A stretch of DNA of 34,551 nucleotides from JAYGED01 sp046582565 (GCA_046582565.1 JAYGED010000180.1:1-34551), one strand, 5' to 3'; numbered from the stretch's first letter, positions 1-8,924 are shown. Notes: generated by a model not told the origin, from the letters alone. Made by a program: numbers and translations.

Positions 1-118
1 AGAACTTAAACCTGCCGTAGCTTGGTGACGATCTCTTCCGGTCTGTGTCGTTTGATTCCCATGTCTTGATCCTCCTCTACTAACTATAGGGATGGACCAA
101 CTCATGGGGGGAAGACCA
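1..118 (-). mobile_element. IS3-family insertion sequence, left end with start of transposase OrfA (partial at window edge)
   Basis: On the minus strand an IS end starting TGGTCTTCCCCCC lies at 118. It is followed by a good ribosome-binding site (AGAGGAGG) and an ATG at 62. The peptide begins MGIKRHRPEEIVTKLRQV, which I recognise from memory as the start of IS3-family OrfA transposases (helix-turn-helix protein). After 18 codons there is an in-frame TAA at 6-8, so this copy looks dead. The rest of the element lies outside the window. The terminal sequence closely resembles the IS end at 32364, which fits a left/right inverted-repeat pair of one IS family. The exact boundary is inferred from that comparison. 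Confidence 0.7.
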
Positions 119-381
119 ATCGCTTTGAAGAAATTTCCAAGATGCGGGTGCCACAGGGTATAGGGCTCGCGCAGCACTTTATCGGTCTCTTCGTCGATGC
201 CGACAACAACGACATCATTGATCACCGTGCGCGGCGCATAAGCGCGAAGGAAAAAAGCCTGCTGATCAATAATCTTGAGATCCAGCGAGGCAACAAGACC
301 GGTCCAGGGCAGGATCAAGGTGGCAATCACCACCGCCGCAAAGCCCACGCCGGCCGGGTGTCGCGCCAATCGCTCCAGCAT
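119..381 (-). pseudogene. CHASE2-domain sensor protein, N-terminal fragment truncated by IS3-family element
   Basis: Reading leftwards from the ATG at 381, preceded by GAGGAGGGG, the frame is open for 88 codons until the IS end. It begins MLERLARHPAGVGF, has one hydrophobic segment at about residues 12-32, then a segment with VVVVGIDEET followed by LWHPHLG. This pattern is typical of CHASE2, an extracytoplasmic sensor domain of bacterial adenylate cyclases, histidine kinases and serine/threonine kinases. The output domain has been lost or lies beyond the IS outside this window, so the signalling class cannot be told. The family call rests on recalled motif similarity, not on a search. Confidence 0.6.
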
Positions 382-685
382 CGCAACCCCTCCTCTCGGC
401 GACAGAGCCTGAGCCCTAAGAGATTGATCCGAAAGGCGGCAAGCTCTTGAGTTAGAATTTCTCTAATCTTCAACATGTTAGAACAGCTTTTGTGGATTCT
501 CAAAAGCCTTTTCTGTGGCACTTATGATCAGGCAAAATAGACAACGAGGGACCAGGCTCTCGCCTTGCTGGACAGCGGGCACAATTTACGCGCATCCTTG
601 GCGGCGAAACAGGTTTAGAGAGAGGGACGCTCATGCAGCCTTTATTCAGCACAAGCATTCTCGGCCACGCCATGCTGGGCAGTGC
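382..685. other. Intergenic stretch without a recognisable gene
   Basis: Between the divergent CHASE2 fragment and the lipoprotein gene I see no coding frame that resembles a protein. Reading frames here run through the opposite strand of neighbouring genes or extend the lipoprotein upstream of its signal peptide. The stretch around 450-520 is AT-richer than its surroundings and could hold the promoters of both divergent genes, but no convincing -35/-10 pair was picked out. Confidence 0.4.
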
Positions 686-1297
686 ATGAGCATGGCGATG
701 GGCTGGCGTCGATTGGCAGCGACCCTGCCTTTGTGTTTTGGATTGGCCGTTACGGGCTGCAGTGCACAGGAAACGGAGTCTGATATTATGTCCAGCGCAT
801 CCGAAGGCTCACAAACCTCGCTCATGCAAACGCCTGAATGGCGTGGCGTGCGCAGCCTTACGGTCGTCTGCCGGGTGAATGGCGAGTTGGGCGGCGGGTT
901 TGGCCAGACCGACAACCCGGAACTGGCCCCACTGGAACAGGACGCGCGGGTGCTGATTTGCGACCTGGCGAAACAGACAATCACCGACAGTGTCAGTGAA
1001 AAGATCGAGGTGGCGATCAGCCAGCGCCCTGAGGGAGAGCTGCTGGAAGCGGATCACGCGGGAATTATGATCGATGCGGCGCTGGAGTGGCGCGATGAGC
1101 CGTTTTCAGGCGTTGCCCTGGCTTTATCGTCGCGACTTTTCCGTCATAACCCGAACGGTCCCCCCGGGGCATTCTTTGGATCCCGGCCCGAAATCTTGAT
1201 TTTCGATGCCGTCACGCTAGACTCCTTTAGCATCGTTAACCATGCTGATGCGTTGCAGGCCACTCTGACCGGTCAGTTAGCGGCTTTGTTGCGATAG
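686..1297 (+). CDS. Predicted lipoprotein of unknown function
   Basis: The protein is 203 residues from the ATG at 686. That start gives a classical lipoprotein signal peptide: Arg-Arg near residues 8-9, a hydrophobic core, and the lipobox AVTGC with Cys25 as the lipidation site. An in-frame upstream extension to 515 exists but would bury the signal peptide, so it is rejected. The mature part has no motif I recognise. It contains two further cysteines, in VVCRVNGELGGGFG and in LICDLAKQ, which might form a disulfide in the periplasm. No partner gene is evident: the neighbours are the broken CHASE2 gene upstream on the other strand and the secreted protease about 150 bases downstream. The ribosome-binding site is weak. 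Confidence 0.65.
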   Translation: MSMAMGWRRLAATLPLCFGLAVTGCSAQETESDIMSSASEGSQTSLMQTPEWRGVRSLTVVCRVNGELGGGFGQTDNPELAPLEQDARVLICDLAKQTITDSVSEKIEVAISQRPEGELLEADHAGIMIDAALEWRDEPFSGVALALSSRLFRHNPNGPPGAFFGSRPEILIFDAVTLDSFSIVNHADALQATLTGQLAALLR

Positions 1298-1445
1298 ATT
1301 GGGACTTGTTCCCGGAGTGATGCCTGTCACAGACAAAGCCGTAAGCCTGGTGTTAAATATAGCCGTTCTGACGCAGTAAAGGCCCGAGCGATCGAGTGGA
1401 CGAAAATTTGCTGCGTTAGGCGCCGAAGAAACTCGGAGCAACAGC

Positions 1446-4400
1446 ATGCCGGATCCAACACACGAATTCACGCTTTCCCAGGTCATAGCCCAGCTAGACA
1501 GCGGCGCCCACTGGACTCAGAGCCAGCTTGGCTATGGCTTCGCGACGGCAATCCCGGCAGGCGGATTTCCAAACGGAGAATCGACCGGCTTAACACCGTT
1601 TAACGGCGACCAGCGCGCCGCGGCCCGCATGGCCATCAGCCTGTGGGAAGACCTGATCAATATAGATTTTGTCGAGCCCGCTGAGGCTTCCGCCGACATT
1701 CTGTTCGTCAACTATACCAACGCCGGGCAGGCATATGCCTATTTCCCGCCGTTTGGCGATGTCTTCATCAATCCCAACCAGTCGAGCAATTTTCAGCTTG
1801 ATCCGGGTGGCTATGGTCTGCTGACCCTGGTCCATGAACTCGGCCATTCCCTGGGTCTCAACCATCCGGGCAATTATGACGCGGGGCGGGGCGCTGTGCT
1901 TAGCTATCGCGATCAGGCCGAATATGAGCAGGATTCCCTGCAGTACACCGTCATGTCCTATTGGGCAGCCAGCAACACCGGCGCCAATCACGGGTTTAAC
2001 AATTATGCGGCAACCCCGCTGCTCCACGATATTGCCACGATCCAGGCAATTTATGGCGCCAATCAGTCAACCAGGACCGGCGACACGGTCTACGGCTTTA
2101 ACAGCACCGCCGACCGCATCGTGTTCGACTTCTCCTCAAGATTCTATACCCAGGCGCCGATTGTCTCGATCTGGGACGCCGGCGGCACGGATACCCTCGA
2201 CGTTTCGGGATTTGCCAATAATGCCAATATAGACCTTAACGACGGCGCCTTTAGTGATGTTGGCGGCCTCACGGCGAATGTTTCCATCGCTTTCAACGCC
2301 TTTATCGAGAACGCCGTCGGCGGCTCCGGCAACGATCAGATAATCGGACAGGAACTCGACAACCGCCTCGATGGCGGCGCCGGCAATGACATTTTGACGG
2401 GCGCCGGGGGTAATGATGAACTGATCGGCGGCACGGGGAACGATACGGCGCGCTACAGCGGCGTTGTCACCAGCTACACGATCACCGATCTTGGTAACTC
2501 TCAATACAGCATCACCGGTGACGACGGCACCGACAGCTTGAGCAGCATTGAGTTTCTGCAATTCGGCAGCGGCGCCGCCCTGACCATCGAGGACGCCATC
2601 CGCGCCGCGGACGGCACCACCGCGACTGATCTGACGACGGTTACCGACGACACGACCGATGGCGACGCTGATCCAGTGGTAACCAGCGACAGCAACGATA
2701 CGCTGGCGACCGCGGCGTTTATATCTCTCGATGTCACCCTGTCGGGCTATGTCGGGTTTGACGGTGATCCGGACGATTTCTATACATTCACTGCTGCAAG
2801 CAGCGGAACACTGACCGCCTCCCTGACCGGCCTGGCCCAGGATATTGACCTCTATTTCGTCAACTCCGGCGGAACCTTGGTCGGCCAATCGAATTTGCCG
2901 GGCACCAGCGCCGAGAGCCTGAGTTATGACGTGACGGCGGGCTCGACCTATTTTTTCAATATCCACCCCTACCTCGATGCGCAAAGCAGCTACACGCTTA
3001 CCGCCTCGATTGCCGCCAGCACGTCGTCTGACGCTTCGGATACGCTGCTCGGCGCTGCATGGTTTGCCTTGCCGACCAGCCTCACCGGATCGGTCGGATT
3101 TAGCGGCGATGTCAGCGATTTTTTCCAGATCAGGCCGGACAGCGACGGCGAGCTTCATGTCACCCTGACCGGCCTCAGCCAGGATATCGACTTATTTGTT
3201 CTGGATTCTGTTGGCGGATTCCTTGCCAGTTCGCTTTTCGCCGGCGCCTCGTCGGAAGAGATCTTTCTCAATGTCACGGCCGGCAGCACTTACTACGTCA
3301 ACGTAGACCCCTTCCTGAGCGCACAAAGCGAATACGCTTTGACGATCGATTTGCAATCGAGCGGCACAACCACCAGCGCCGACGGCAACGATAGCCTATC
3401 GACCGCCGCCGATATCTCTCTGCCGGGAACGGTATCGCAGACCATCGGCTTTAGCGGCGACGAAAACGATTATTTCAAATTCACCGCCAGCGCGGCCGGT
3501 TTGGTCACCGTCGAGTTGCAGGGCTTGTCCGCCGACATCGATCTTGAGTTCCTCGATTCAGCCGGGGCGCTGCTGTCATTTTCGGTCGCCAGCGGATCGG
3601 CCAATGAAAGCCTGGCCTACGCCGTCACCGCGGGGGAAACCTATTACGTCCGCGTCTATCCCTACCTGGATAATGAATCGACCTATGAACTGATCACGTC
3701 CTTTTCCACGGATCTAACGGCGACCGACGCCGGCGACACTATTGCCACCGCAGTCGATCTCACCCTGGGATCGGAAATCGTTCAGGATATCGGCGGTACC
3801 GATCTGGTGGATTTTTACCGTCTGGAGACGACCTCCAACGGCCTGCTCTGGTTCAATATGAGCGGCCTGTCGGCGGATATCGATATGTTCCTCTATGACA
3901 GCAACCAAACTCTTATCGGCACTTCATTCCTGGCCGGCACCGCCGATGAAACCATCGAGCTGACGGTAACTCAGGGCGAGACCTATTTTCTCGAAATCTC
4001 GCCCTGGGAGAGCGCGCAATCAAGCTATACGCTGATCGCCAACATATCGGACTCCGTGACCACCGAGTTGGTCACCTATACGGCCGAGGGCCGGATCGAG
4101 GTGGAATATGACGGCATCTTCGAGACCGGTATCGTCTCCTTCGATAGCGCCACCGGGGTCATCACCATCAATGGTCCCGCCGGCCAAGGCACGCTTACCG
4201 ATGTCGACAGAGTGATCTTCAGCGACGGCAGCCTGGCCTTCGATCTCGATGGCAACGCCGGGCAGACCTACCGGCTCTACCAAGCCGCTTTCGGCCGCAC
4301 GCCGGACGTGCCGGGCCTGACCGTCAATGTCGGCGTGGTCGATGACGGCTTAACGCTCAAAGGCCTCTCGGGCGCCTTTCTCGTGAGCGCCGAGTTCGTC

Positions 4401-4619
4401 GCCCTTTATGGCGCCGATTCGACTGTCGATACGTTTCTCACCGCCCTCTATGCGAATGTTCTCAACCGAGCGCCCGACCAGGCCGGGTTCGATAGCTGGA
4501 ACAGCCTCCTGGAGAGCGGCCAATTGGACCGTGCCGACGTTCTGATCGGCTTCAGCGAAAGCGGCGAAAATATCACCCTGGTCGGCACCGCGATTGAAGA
4601 CGGCATCTGGCTTGCGTAG
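1446..4619 (+). CDS. Secreted M10 (serralysin-like) metalloprotease with RTX repeats, four PPC domains and DUF4214 C-terminus
   Basis: The protein has 1057 residues and no N-terminal signal peptide. The zinc site HELGHSLGLNHPG spans residues 130-142 (His130, His134, His140, catalytic Glu131), and the Met-turn MSYW is at 170, as in the metzincin family M10B. Glycine/aspartate RTX nonapeptides (GGAGNDILTG and similar), which bind calcium, occupy about residues 292-335. Four pre-peptidase C-terminal (PPC) beta-sandwich repeats follow at about 415-525, 528-635, 645-750 and 761-865, each with the core GL(S/A)xDID. A DUF4214 module at about 939-1045 ends in VGTAIEDGIWLA. The architecture indicates type I secretion and extracellular proteolysis; no ABC/MFP/TolC genes are in the window. 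A GGAG lies eight bases before the ATG. Four PPC copies is unusually many for an M10 protease in my experience. Confidence 0.9.
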   Translation: MPDPTHEFTLSQVIAQLDSGAHWTQSQLGYGFATAIPAGGFPNGESTGLTPFNGDQRAAARMAISLWEDLINIDFVEPAEASADILFVNYTNAGQAYAYFPPFGDVFINPNQSSNFQLDPGGYGLLTLVHELGHSLGLNHPGNYDAGRGAVLSYRDQAEYEQDSLQYTVMSYWAASNTGANHGFNNYAATPLLHDIATIQAIYGANQSTRTGDTVYGFNSTADRIVFDFSSRFYTQAPIVSIWDAGGTDTLDVSGFANNANIDLNDGAFSDVGGLTANVSIAFNAFIENAVGGSGNDQIIGQELDNRLDGGAGNDILTGAGGNDELIGGTGNDTARYSGVVTSYTITDLGNSQYSITGDDGTDSLSSIEFLQFGSGAALTIEDAIRAADGTTATDLTTVTDDTTDGDADPVVTSDSNDTLATAAFISLDVTLSGYVGFDGDPDDFYTFTAASSGTLTASLTGLAQDIDLYFVNSGGTLVGQSNLPGTSAESLSYDVTAGSTYFFNIHPYLDAQSSYTLTASIAASTSSDASDTLLGAAWFALPTSLTGSVGFSGDVSDFFQIRPDSDGELHVTLTGLSQDIDLFVLDSVGGFLASSLFAGASSEEIFLNVTAGSTYYVNVDPFLSAQSEYALTIDLQSSGTTTSADGNDSLSTAADISLPGTVSQTIGFSGDENDYFKFTASAAGLVTVELQGLSADIDLEFLDSAGALLSFSVASGSANESLAYAVTAGETYYVRVYPYLDNESTYELITSFSTDLTATDAGDTIATAVDLTLGSEIVQDIGGTDLVDFYRLETTSNGLLWFNMSGLSADIDMFLYDSNQTLIGTSFLAGTADETIELTVTQGETYFLEISPWESAQSSYTLIANISDSVTTELVTYTAEGRIEVEYDGIFETGIVSFDSATGVITINGPAGQGTLTDVDRVIFSDGSLAFDLDGNAGQTYRLYQAAFGRTPDVPGLTVNVGVVDDGLTLKGLSGAFLVSAEFVALYGADSTVDTFLTALYANVLNRAPDQAGFDSWNSLLESGQLDRADVLIGFSESGENITLVGTAIEDGIWLA

Positions 4620-4778
4620 CTGAACAGTATCCCGCCAGACAAACGCGGGTGGGTTCGACCGCTGAATTGTATCGCCGACATATTGACCCTATGGGGGCTG
4701 CACCCTATATTTCGATCTAGCGCCGATTTGAAACATCAGCTTGCGGGCGCTCAATAAATACGGCTAAAGCGGTGGCGA

Positions 4779-4812
4779 AGTCCGCCCCGATTAGCTGAGG
4801 CGGGCTTTTTTG
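4779..4812 (+). terminator. Rho-independent terminator after the M10 protease gene
   Basis: The arm AGTCCGCC (4779-4786) pairs with GGCGGGCT (4799-4806), with one G-U pair, around a 12-base loop, and is followed directly by a run of six T residues. It lies 160 bases past the protease stop and 40 bases before the next gene, so it separates the two transcription units. Confidence 0.75.
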
Positions 4813-4852
4813 TTGCCCGCCCGGTCCAACATTGCTTGACGGGAGGGATCCG

Positions 4853-5827
4853 ATGAACCAAGCCAAAGTCTACGTCATCCACGAAAACGAAGCGTGGATC
4901 GAGCCCTTACGCGCCGCCTTCGAAGCGCGCCGCCTGCCCTTTGAGGAGTGGTTCCTCGACCAGGGCACGCTCAACCTCGCCGAGGCGCCCCCCGAGGGCG
5001 TTTTCTACAACCGCATGAGCGCGTCGTCGCACACGCGCGACCATCGCTTCGCCCCCGAATACACCGGCTGCGTCCTCGCCTGGCTTCAAAGCCACGGCCG
5101 CCGCCTGGTCAATTCGGGCCGCGCCCTGCAGCTCGAAGTCAGCAAGGTCGCCCAATACACGGCGCTTGAGGCCCACGGCATCCGCACGCCCAGGACCGTC
5201 GCCGCGGTCGGCCGCCAAGAGATCATCGAGGCCGCACTCGGCTTCGACGGCCCGTTCATCAGCAAGCATAACCGCGCCGGCAAGGGCCTCGGCGTACACC
5301 TGTTCTTCAACCACGAGGACTTTGCCGAGTATGTTGCCGGGCGCGATTTCGAACCGTCGGTCGATGGTGTCACCCTGGTACAGGAATATATTCAGGCGCC
5401 CGAGCCGTTCATTACCCGGGTCGAATTCGTCGGCGGCCGCCTGGTCTATGCCGTGCGCGTCGATACCTCGGAGGGATTCGAGCTGTGCCCGGCGGATGCC
5501 TGCGGCACCGGTAAAAACAGCCGCCTCGCCGACGGCAAACCGGCCAACCTGTTCACCGTGCTGCCCGACTTCCACCACCCGCTGGTCGAGCGCTACGCCA
5601 GTTTCCTGGCGGCCAACGACATCGAGGTCGCCGGCGTCGAATTCATTGTCGACGCCAAGGGCGAGGCTTACACCTACGACATCAACACCAACACCAACTA
5701 CAATCCCCAGGCCGAGGCCGAGGCGGGACTGCCCGGCCGCGGCATGGGCGCGATCGCCGATTTTCTCTGCGCAGAGCTGGCGCGCGAGACCGGCGATGCA
5801 TTTGGCTGCATCCAGGCGGCGGAGTAG
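4853..5827 (+). CDS. ATP-grasp domain protein, RimK/glutamate-ligase-like
   Basis: The product has 324 residues. The ATG at 4853 is preceded by GGGAGG; an in-frame TTG at 4832 is a worse start. The fold follows ATP-grasp enzymes that join a carboxylate to an amine through an acyl phosphate. There is an N-terminal pre-grasp region, then LEVSKVAQYTALEAHGIRTP (substrate-side linker). The ATP-binding segment GPFISKHNRAGKGLGVHLF follows, and the Mg-binding end is AGVEFIVDAKGEAYTYDINT with its Asp-Ile-Asn-Thr-Asn signature. This resembles RimK-type alpha-L-glutamate ligases and related peptide ligases, but the substrate cannot be told. It is followed 30 bases later by gpsA on the same strand, so the two are probably co-transcribed, although no biochemical link is obvious. 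Confidence 0.8.
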   Translation: MNQAKVYVIHENEAWIEPLRAAFEARRLPFEEWFLDQGTLNLAEAPPEGVFYNRMSASSHTRDHRFAPEYTGCVLAWLQSHGRRLVNSGRALQLEVSKVAQYTALEAHGIRTPRTVAAVGRQEIIEAALGFDGPFISKHNRAGKGLGVHLFFNHEDFAEYVAGRDFEPSVDGVTLVQEYIQAPEPFITRVEFVGGRLVYAVRVDTSEGFELCPADACGTGKNSRLADGKPANLFTVLPDFHHPLVERYASFLAANDIEVAGVEFIVDAKGEAYTYDINTNTNYNPQAEAEAGLPGRGMGAIADFLCAELARETGDAFGCIQAAE

Positions 5828-5857
5828 TGTCTACTTAACGCCAGAAGGAGGGCGGCC

Positions 5858-6874
5858 ATGGGTGAGCAGACGCGCATCGGCATTATCGGCGGCGGCGCCT
5901 GGGGGACGGCCCTGGCCACCGCCGTGCGCCGGGCCGGCTGCTCGGTTGTGCTCTGGGCGCGTGAGCCGGAAACCGTCGAGGCCATCAATAGCAGCCACGA
6001 AAACACCGGCTACCTGGCCGGCATCGCCCTGGACCCTGAAATCCGCGCCACCGCCGACCTCGTCCAGGCCGCCGATGCCGATGTCCTGCTGCTGGTCGCC
6101 CCGGCCCAGCACACCAGAAGCGTTATCCGTGACCTGGCCGCCACCCTGGCGCCCGGCACGGCGTTGGTGATCTGCGCCAAGGGCGTCGAGACCGGCAGTG
6201 GCGCGTTGATGAGCGAGGTCGTCGCCGAAAGCCTTGCGGACACCCCCTTGGCCGAAGCGCCCCTGGCAGTGCTCTCAGGACCCAGCTTTGCATGTGAGGT
6301 GGCCCGCGACCTGCCGACCGCCCTGACCCTCGCCGCCGCCGACGGGGCCCTCGCCGAGCGCCTCGCCGGGCTCATCGGCAGCCGGAATTTCAGGCCTTAT
6401 CACGGCGACGATCCGATCGGCGCGCAGATCGGCGGGGCAGTCAAGAACGTCATCGCCATCGCCTGCGGCATCGCCACGGGGCGCGGCCTTGGCGATAATG
6501 CGGTTGCAGCACTGATCACCCGCGGCCTCGCCGAGATGGCTCGCCTGGGCGCTGCCCTGGGCGCCAAGCGCGAAACCCTGATGGGCCTCTCAGGCCTCGG
6601 CGACCTGGTGCTGACCTGCAGCCATGTGCAATCGCGCAACTTCTCCCTCGGCATGGCCATCGGCCAGGGCCAGGGCCTGAGCGACTATCTGGCGGGGCGG
6701 CCCACCGTGGCCGAGGGTGTCGCCAGCGCCCAGGCGACAGTGCTGCTGGCAAGGCGACACGGCATCGAGGTGCCGATTGCCGCCGCTGTCGATGGGGTGC
6801 TCAACCGGGGCGCCGATATCGACAGCGAAATCGCTAACCTGCTGGCGCGGCCCGGCGCGCCCGAACGGAGCTGA
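5858..6874 (+). CDS. gpsA: NAD(P)-dependent glycerol-3-phosphate dehydrogenase GpsA
   Basis: The 338-residue product reduces dihydroxyacetone phosphate to sn-glycerol 3-phosphate, the backbone for phospholipids, in the cytoplasm. The Rossmann motif IGIIGGGAWGTAL is at residues 7-19. The family motifs LSGPSFACEVA and GGAVKNVIAIACGIATG (with the catalytic Lys) are present, as is the C-terminal signature LSGLGDLVLTC. Length matches the family (about 330-340). A strong AGGAGGG lies just ahead of the ATG, 30 bases after the ATP-grasp gene. In many alphaproteobacteria gpsA sits next to tsaD instead, so this neighbourhood differs from the usual one. Confidence 0.95.
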   Translation: MGEQTRIGIIGGGAWGTALATAVRRAGCSVVLWAREPETVEAINSSHENTGYLAGIALDPEIRATADLVQAADADVLLLVAPAQHTRSVIRDLAATLAPGTALVICAKGVETGSGALMSEVVAESLADTPLAEAPLAVLSGPSFACEVARDLPTALTLAAADGALAERLAGLIGSRNFRPYHGDDPIGAQIGGAVKNVIAIACGIATGRGLGDNAVAALITRGLAEMARLGAALGAKRETLMGLSGLGDLVLTCSHVQSRNFSLGMAIGQGQGLSDYLAGRPTVAEGVASAQATVLLARRHGIEVPIAAAVDGVLNRGADIDSEIANLLARPGAPERS

Positions 6875-6919
6875 TTCCCCTCTCGCCCCTATGCGTTTGG
6901 GTGTAGGACCGCGACGGCC

Positions 6920-8167
6920 TCATAATTTACGCAAGGCCGGCACGGTGATTGTGGCGATCAGGCCAAGCATGATCAGCGCCGCCCCGTTGATGGCAAGCGC
7001 GCCGCCGACGCCGATGGCCACCGCTAGCGCGCCCATGATGAGATGGCCGAGAGGGGCCGAGCCGATGGCCAGGGACCATGTCCCCATAGCCCGGCCGCGA
7101 AGCTCGTTGGCGACGCTGAGCTGCACCATGCTCTGAGTCAGAACGTCCGAGGCGGTCGCCATGACGGCGACCAGGGCCAGCGCCGCCAAGCCCAGGGCAA
7201 ACGGCTCGGACACGGATAACAAAATCAGACTTCCGCCGAACGCATAGATCACCACCAGAAACACCGTGCCCTTACGTTCCAGGCCCCCCATGGCGGACAG
7301 AGCGAGGCTGGCGACGATGCCACCGGTGGCGCGGGCGGCATGCATCAAGCCGAGCCCTTCCGGCCCTACATTAAAGCGCGTCGCGGCAAGCTCCGGCATG
7401 GCCGTAGAGAAGGAAAAGCCGAACAGCTCGACCGCCGCGGTGAGCAGGATCAACATCAGGAGGACCCGGTTGTTCAGCAATTCATGCTTGAATTCACGCA
7501 GGTTCTGCAGGAGCGGCGCCCGGTTGACCGGCGCCGCGAACCCGGCGTATTGCAAGCGCAGCAGCAGCATGAAGCCCGCCCCATGGGCGCTGGCGAGGGC
7601 GAGCAGGGCGACCGGGGTGCCGAAGTTTTCCATGGCCGCCCCGGCAACCAGGGCGCCCACAAGCGCGCCCAGGCGAGTGCCCAGATTGAGCAGCCCCAGG
7701 CTGGCGACGATCTGCTTGCCGCCGACGATGTCGTAGGCATAGCTCGTGCGCACAGGCGAGTGCATGGCGCGCAAGCTGCCGGCGGCAGCCGTGAACAGCA
7801 GGATCGGCCAGAGCGCGACCCAGCCCATGGCGGTCGCGCCTGCAAACAGTATTAGATTGGTCAGGATGGCAAATTCCAACCGTCTGAGCAGAGCGCGTCG
7901 ATCAAGCCAGTCGGAGACCGCACCCGCTAAAGGCCCGGCGACCAAGAGGGGCAGGTAATAGAGCGCCAGGGCCGTGCCTACCCAGGCCGACGATTGGGTT
8001 ATTTCAAACACCAACAGCCCGATAATCACCTGCTCGCCGGTCATACCAATAAAACTGCAGGCCGACGCCGCCAACAGCCGACGGAAATCGGCGTTGCGGA
8101 ACGCCGGATTGCCGATCACGGGGATGCGGCCGGGGGGTGGGTCGTCGTTGTCGTTCTGTTGGGTCAT
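6920..8167 (-). CDS. MFS transporter, EntS/MFS_3-like exporter
   Basis: This 415-residue integral membrane protein has the look of the major facilitator superfamily. It has a charged N-terminus ending NADFRRLLAAS and about a dozen hydrophobic helices. The loop-2/3 segment GPLAGAVSDWLDRRALLRR is the MFS signature (G-x3-D-R/K). The overall pattern fits the MFS_3 group, which includes the enterobactin exporter EntS and various drug-efflux proteins; the substrate cannot be told. The gene is divergent from the peroxiredoxin-like gene (95 bases apart) and convergent with gpsA (45 bases apart). No siderophore genes lie nearby, so a siderophore role is not supported by context. Confidence 0.85.
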   Translation of the reverse strand: MTQQNDNDDPPPGRIPVIGNPAFRNADFRRLLAASACSFIGMTGEQVIIGLLVFEITQSSAWVGTALALYYLPLLVAGPLAGAVSDWLDRRALLRRLEFAILTNLILFAGATAMGWVALWPILLFTAAAGSLRAMHSPVRTSYAYDIVGGKQIVASLGLLNLGTRLGALVGALVAGAAMENFGTPVALLALASAHGAGFMLLLRLQYAGFAAPVNRAPLLQNLREFKHELLNNRVLLMLILLTAAVELFGFSFSTAMPELAATRFNVGPEGLGLMHAARATGGIVASLALSAMGGLERKGTVFLVVIYAFGGSLILLSVSEPFALGLAALALVAVMATASDVLTQSMVQLSVANELRGRAMGTWSLAIGSAPLGHLIMGALAVAIGVGGALAINGAALIMLGLIATITVPALRKL

Positions 8168-8262
8168 GGTCAGGTTTCACTCTATACAGGCAATCGATAC
8201 TGCCGATATGGTTGTCGCAGAAAAATAAGCGAACGGCTCCCTAGGGGACACAGGATTGGGAT

Positions 8263-8898
8263 ATGTCGATTAATAAAATTCTCAAGGACGTGGAAAATGA
8301 ACTCCTTGGGCGCCTCGGCGAAGACATTAAGCCCCTGTTCGAATCCCAGGTTGCCGCGGCGGAAACACACCTGGCGGCGGCTCAGGTGATTGGCTTGGGT
8401 GACACCGCGCCGGACTTCTCTCTGATGGCAACCAGCGGTGATCACATATCCCTGCTGGATGTGTTTTCCAGAGGGCCGGTCATCCTGACTTTTTATCGAG
8501 GTAGCTGGTGCAGCTTCTGCAATGCCGCTTTGACAACATGGCAGCGCGCCTTGCCGGAGCTGGAGGCCAAAGACGCTACACTATTGGCCATTGCACCGGA
8601 AACCCCAAACATATGCAGTGACTATAAGCAAGCCGCCGGACTCGATTATGAACTGCTCAGCGATTTGAACAACGAAACAGCGGACGTATACGGATTAGCG
8701 TTTGAGCTGCCTGCGATAGCACAGGAGATGCTGGGCAGTTTGAGCACCGACGTCGGTGACCGCAATGGAAATGGAACCTGGGCCGTCCCTGTCACGGCGA
8801 CCTATGCCATCGGTAGCGATCAACGCATACTGCTTGCCGATTGTGGGCCTGATTACCGACAGAGAGCGGATCCAAAAGAAGTCTTGGCTGTCTTGTAA
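8263..8898 (+). CDS. Peroxiredoxin-like (AhpC/TSA) thioredoxin-fold protein
   Basis: The protein has 211 residues with no signal peptide. A helical N-terminal stretch of about 45 residues precedes the thioredoxin fold, which begins GDTAPDFSLMATSG. The active site is FYRGSWCSFCNAAL, a Cys-x-x-Cys in the place of the peroxidatic Cys of AhpC/TSA proteins; the relatives I recall have WCPYC here, so Pro and Tyr are replaced by Ser and Phe. A cis-Pro region (WAVPVTATYAIG) is present. Such proteins are thought to reduce hydroperoxides, but the precise substrate and reductant are unknown. It is followed after 26 bases by the amidohydrolase on the same strand. Confidence 0.8.
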   Translation: MSINKILKDVENELLGRLGEDIKPLFESQVAAAETHLAAAQVIGLGDTAPDFSLMATSGDHISLLDVFSRGPVILTFYRGSWCSFCNAALTTWQRALPELEAKDATLLAIAPETPNICSDYKQAAGLDYELLSDLNNETADVYGLAFELPAIAQEMLGSLSTDVGDRNGNGTWAVPVTATYAIGSDQRILLADCGPDYRQRADPKEVLAVL

Positions 8899-8924
8899 AA
8901 CAGGCCCGCCTGGAAGGAAAACCC

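Noticed and set aside
142..450. Plus-strand open frame of 102 codons at the left edge
   Set aside because: It is antisense to the CHASE2 fragment, which has a ribosome-binding site and a membrane segment.
2136..3158. Long minus-strand open frame (340 codons) inside the M10 protease gene
   Set aside because: It is a shadow of the GC-rich coding strand; it has no family motif and lies across the RTX and PPC repeats.
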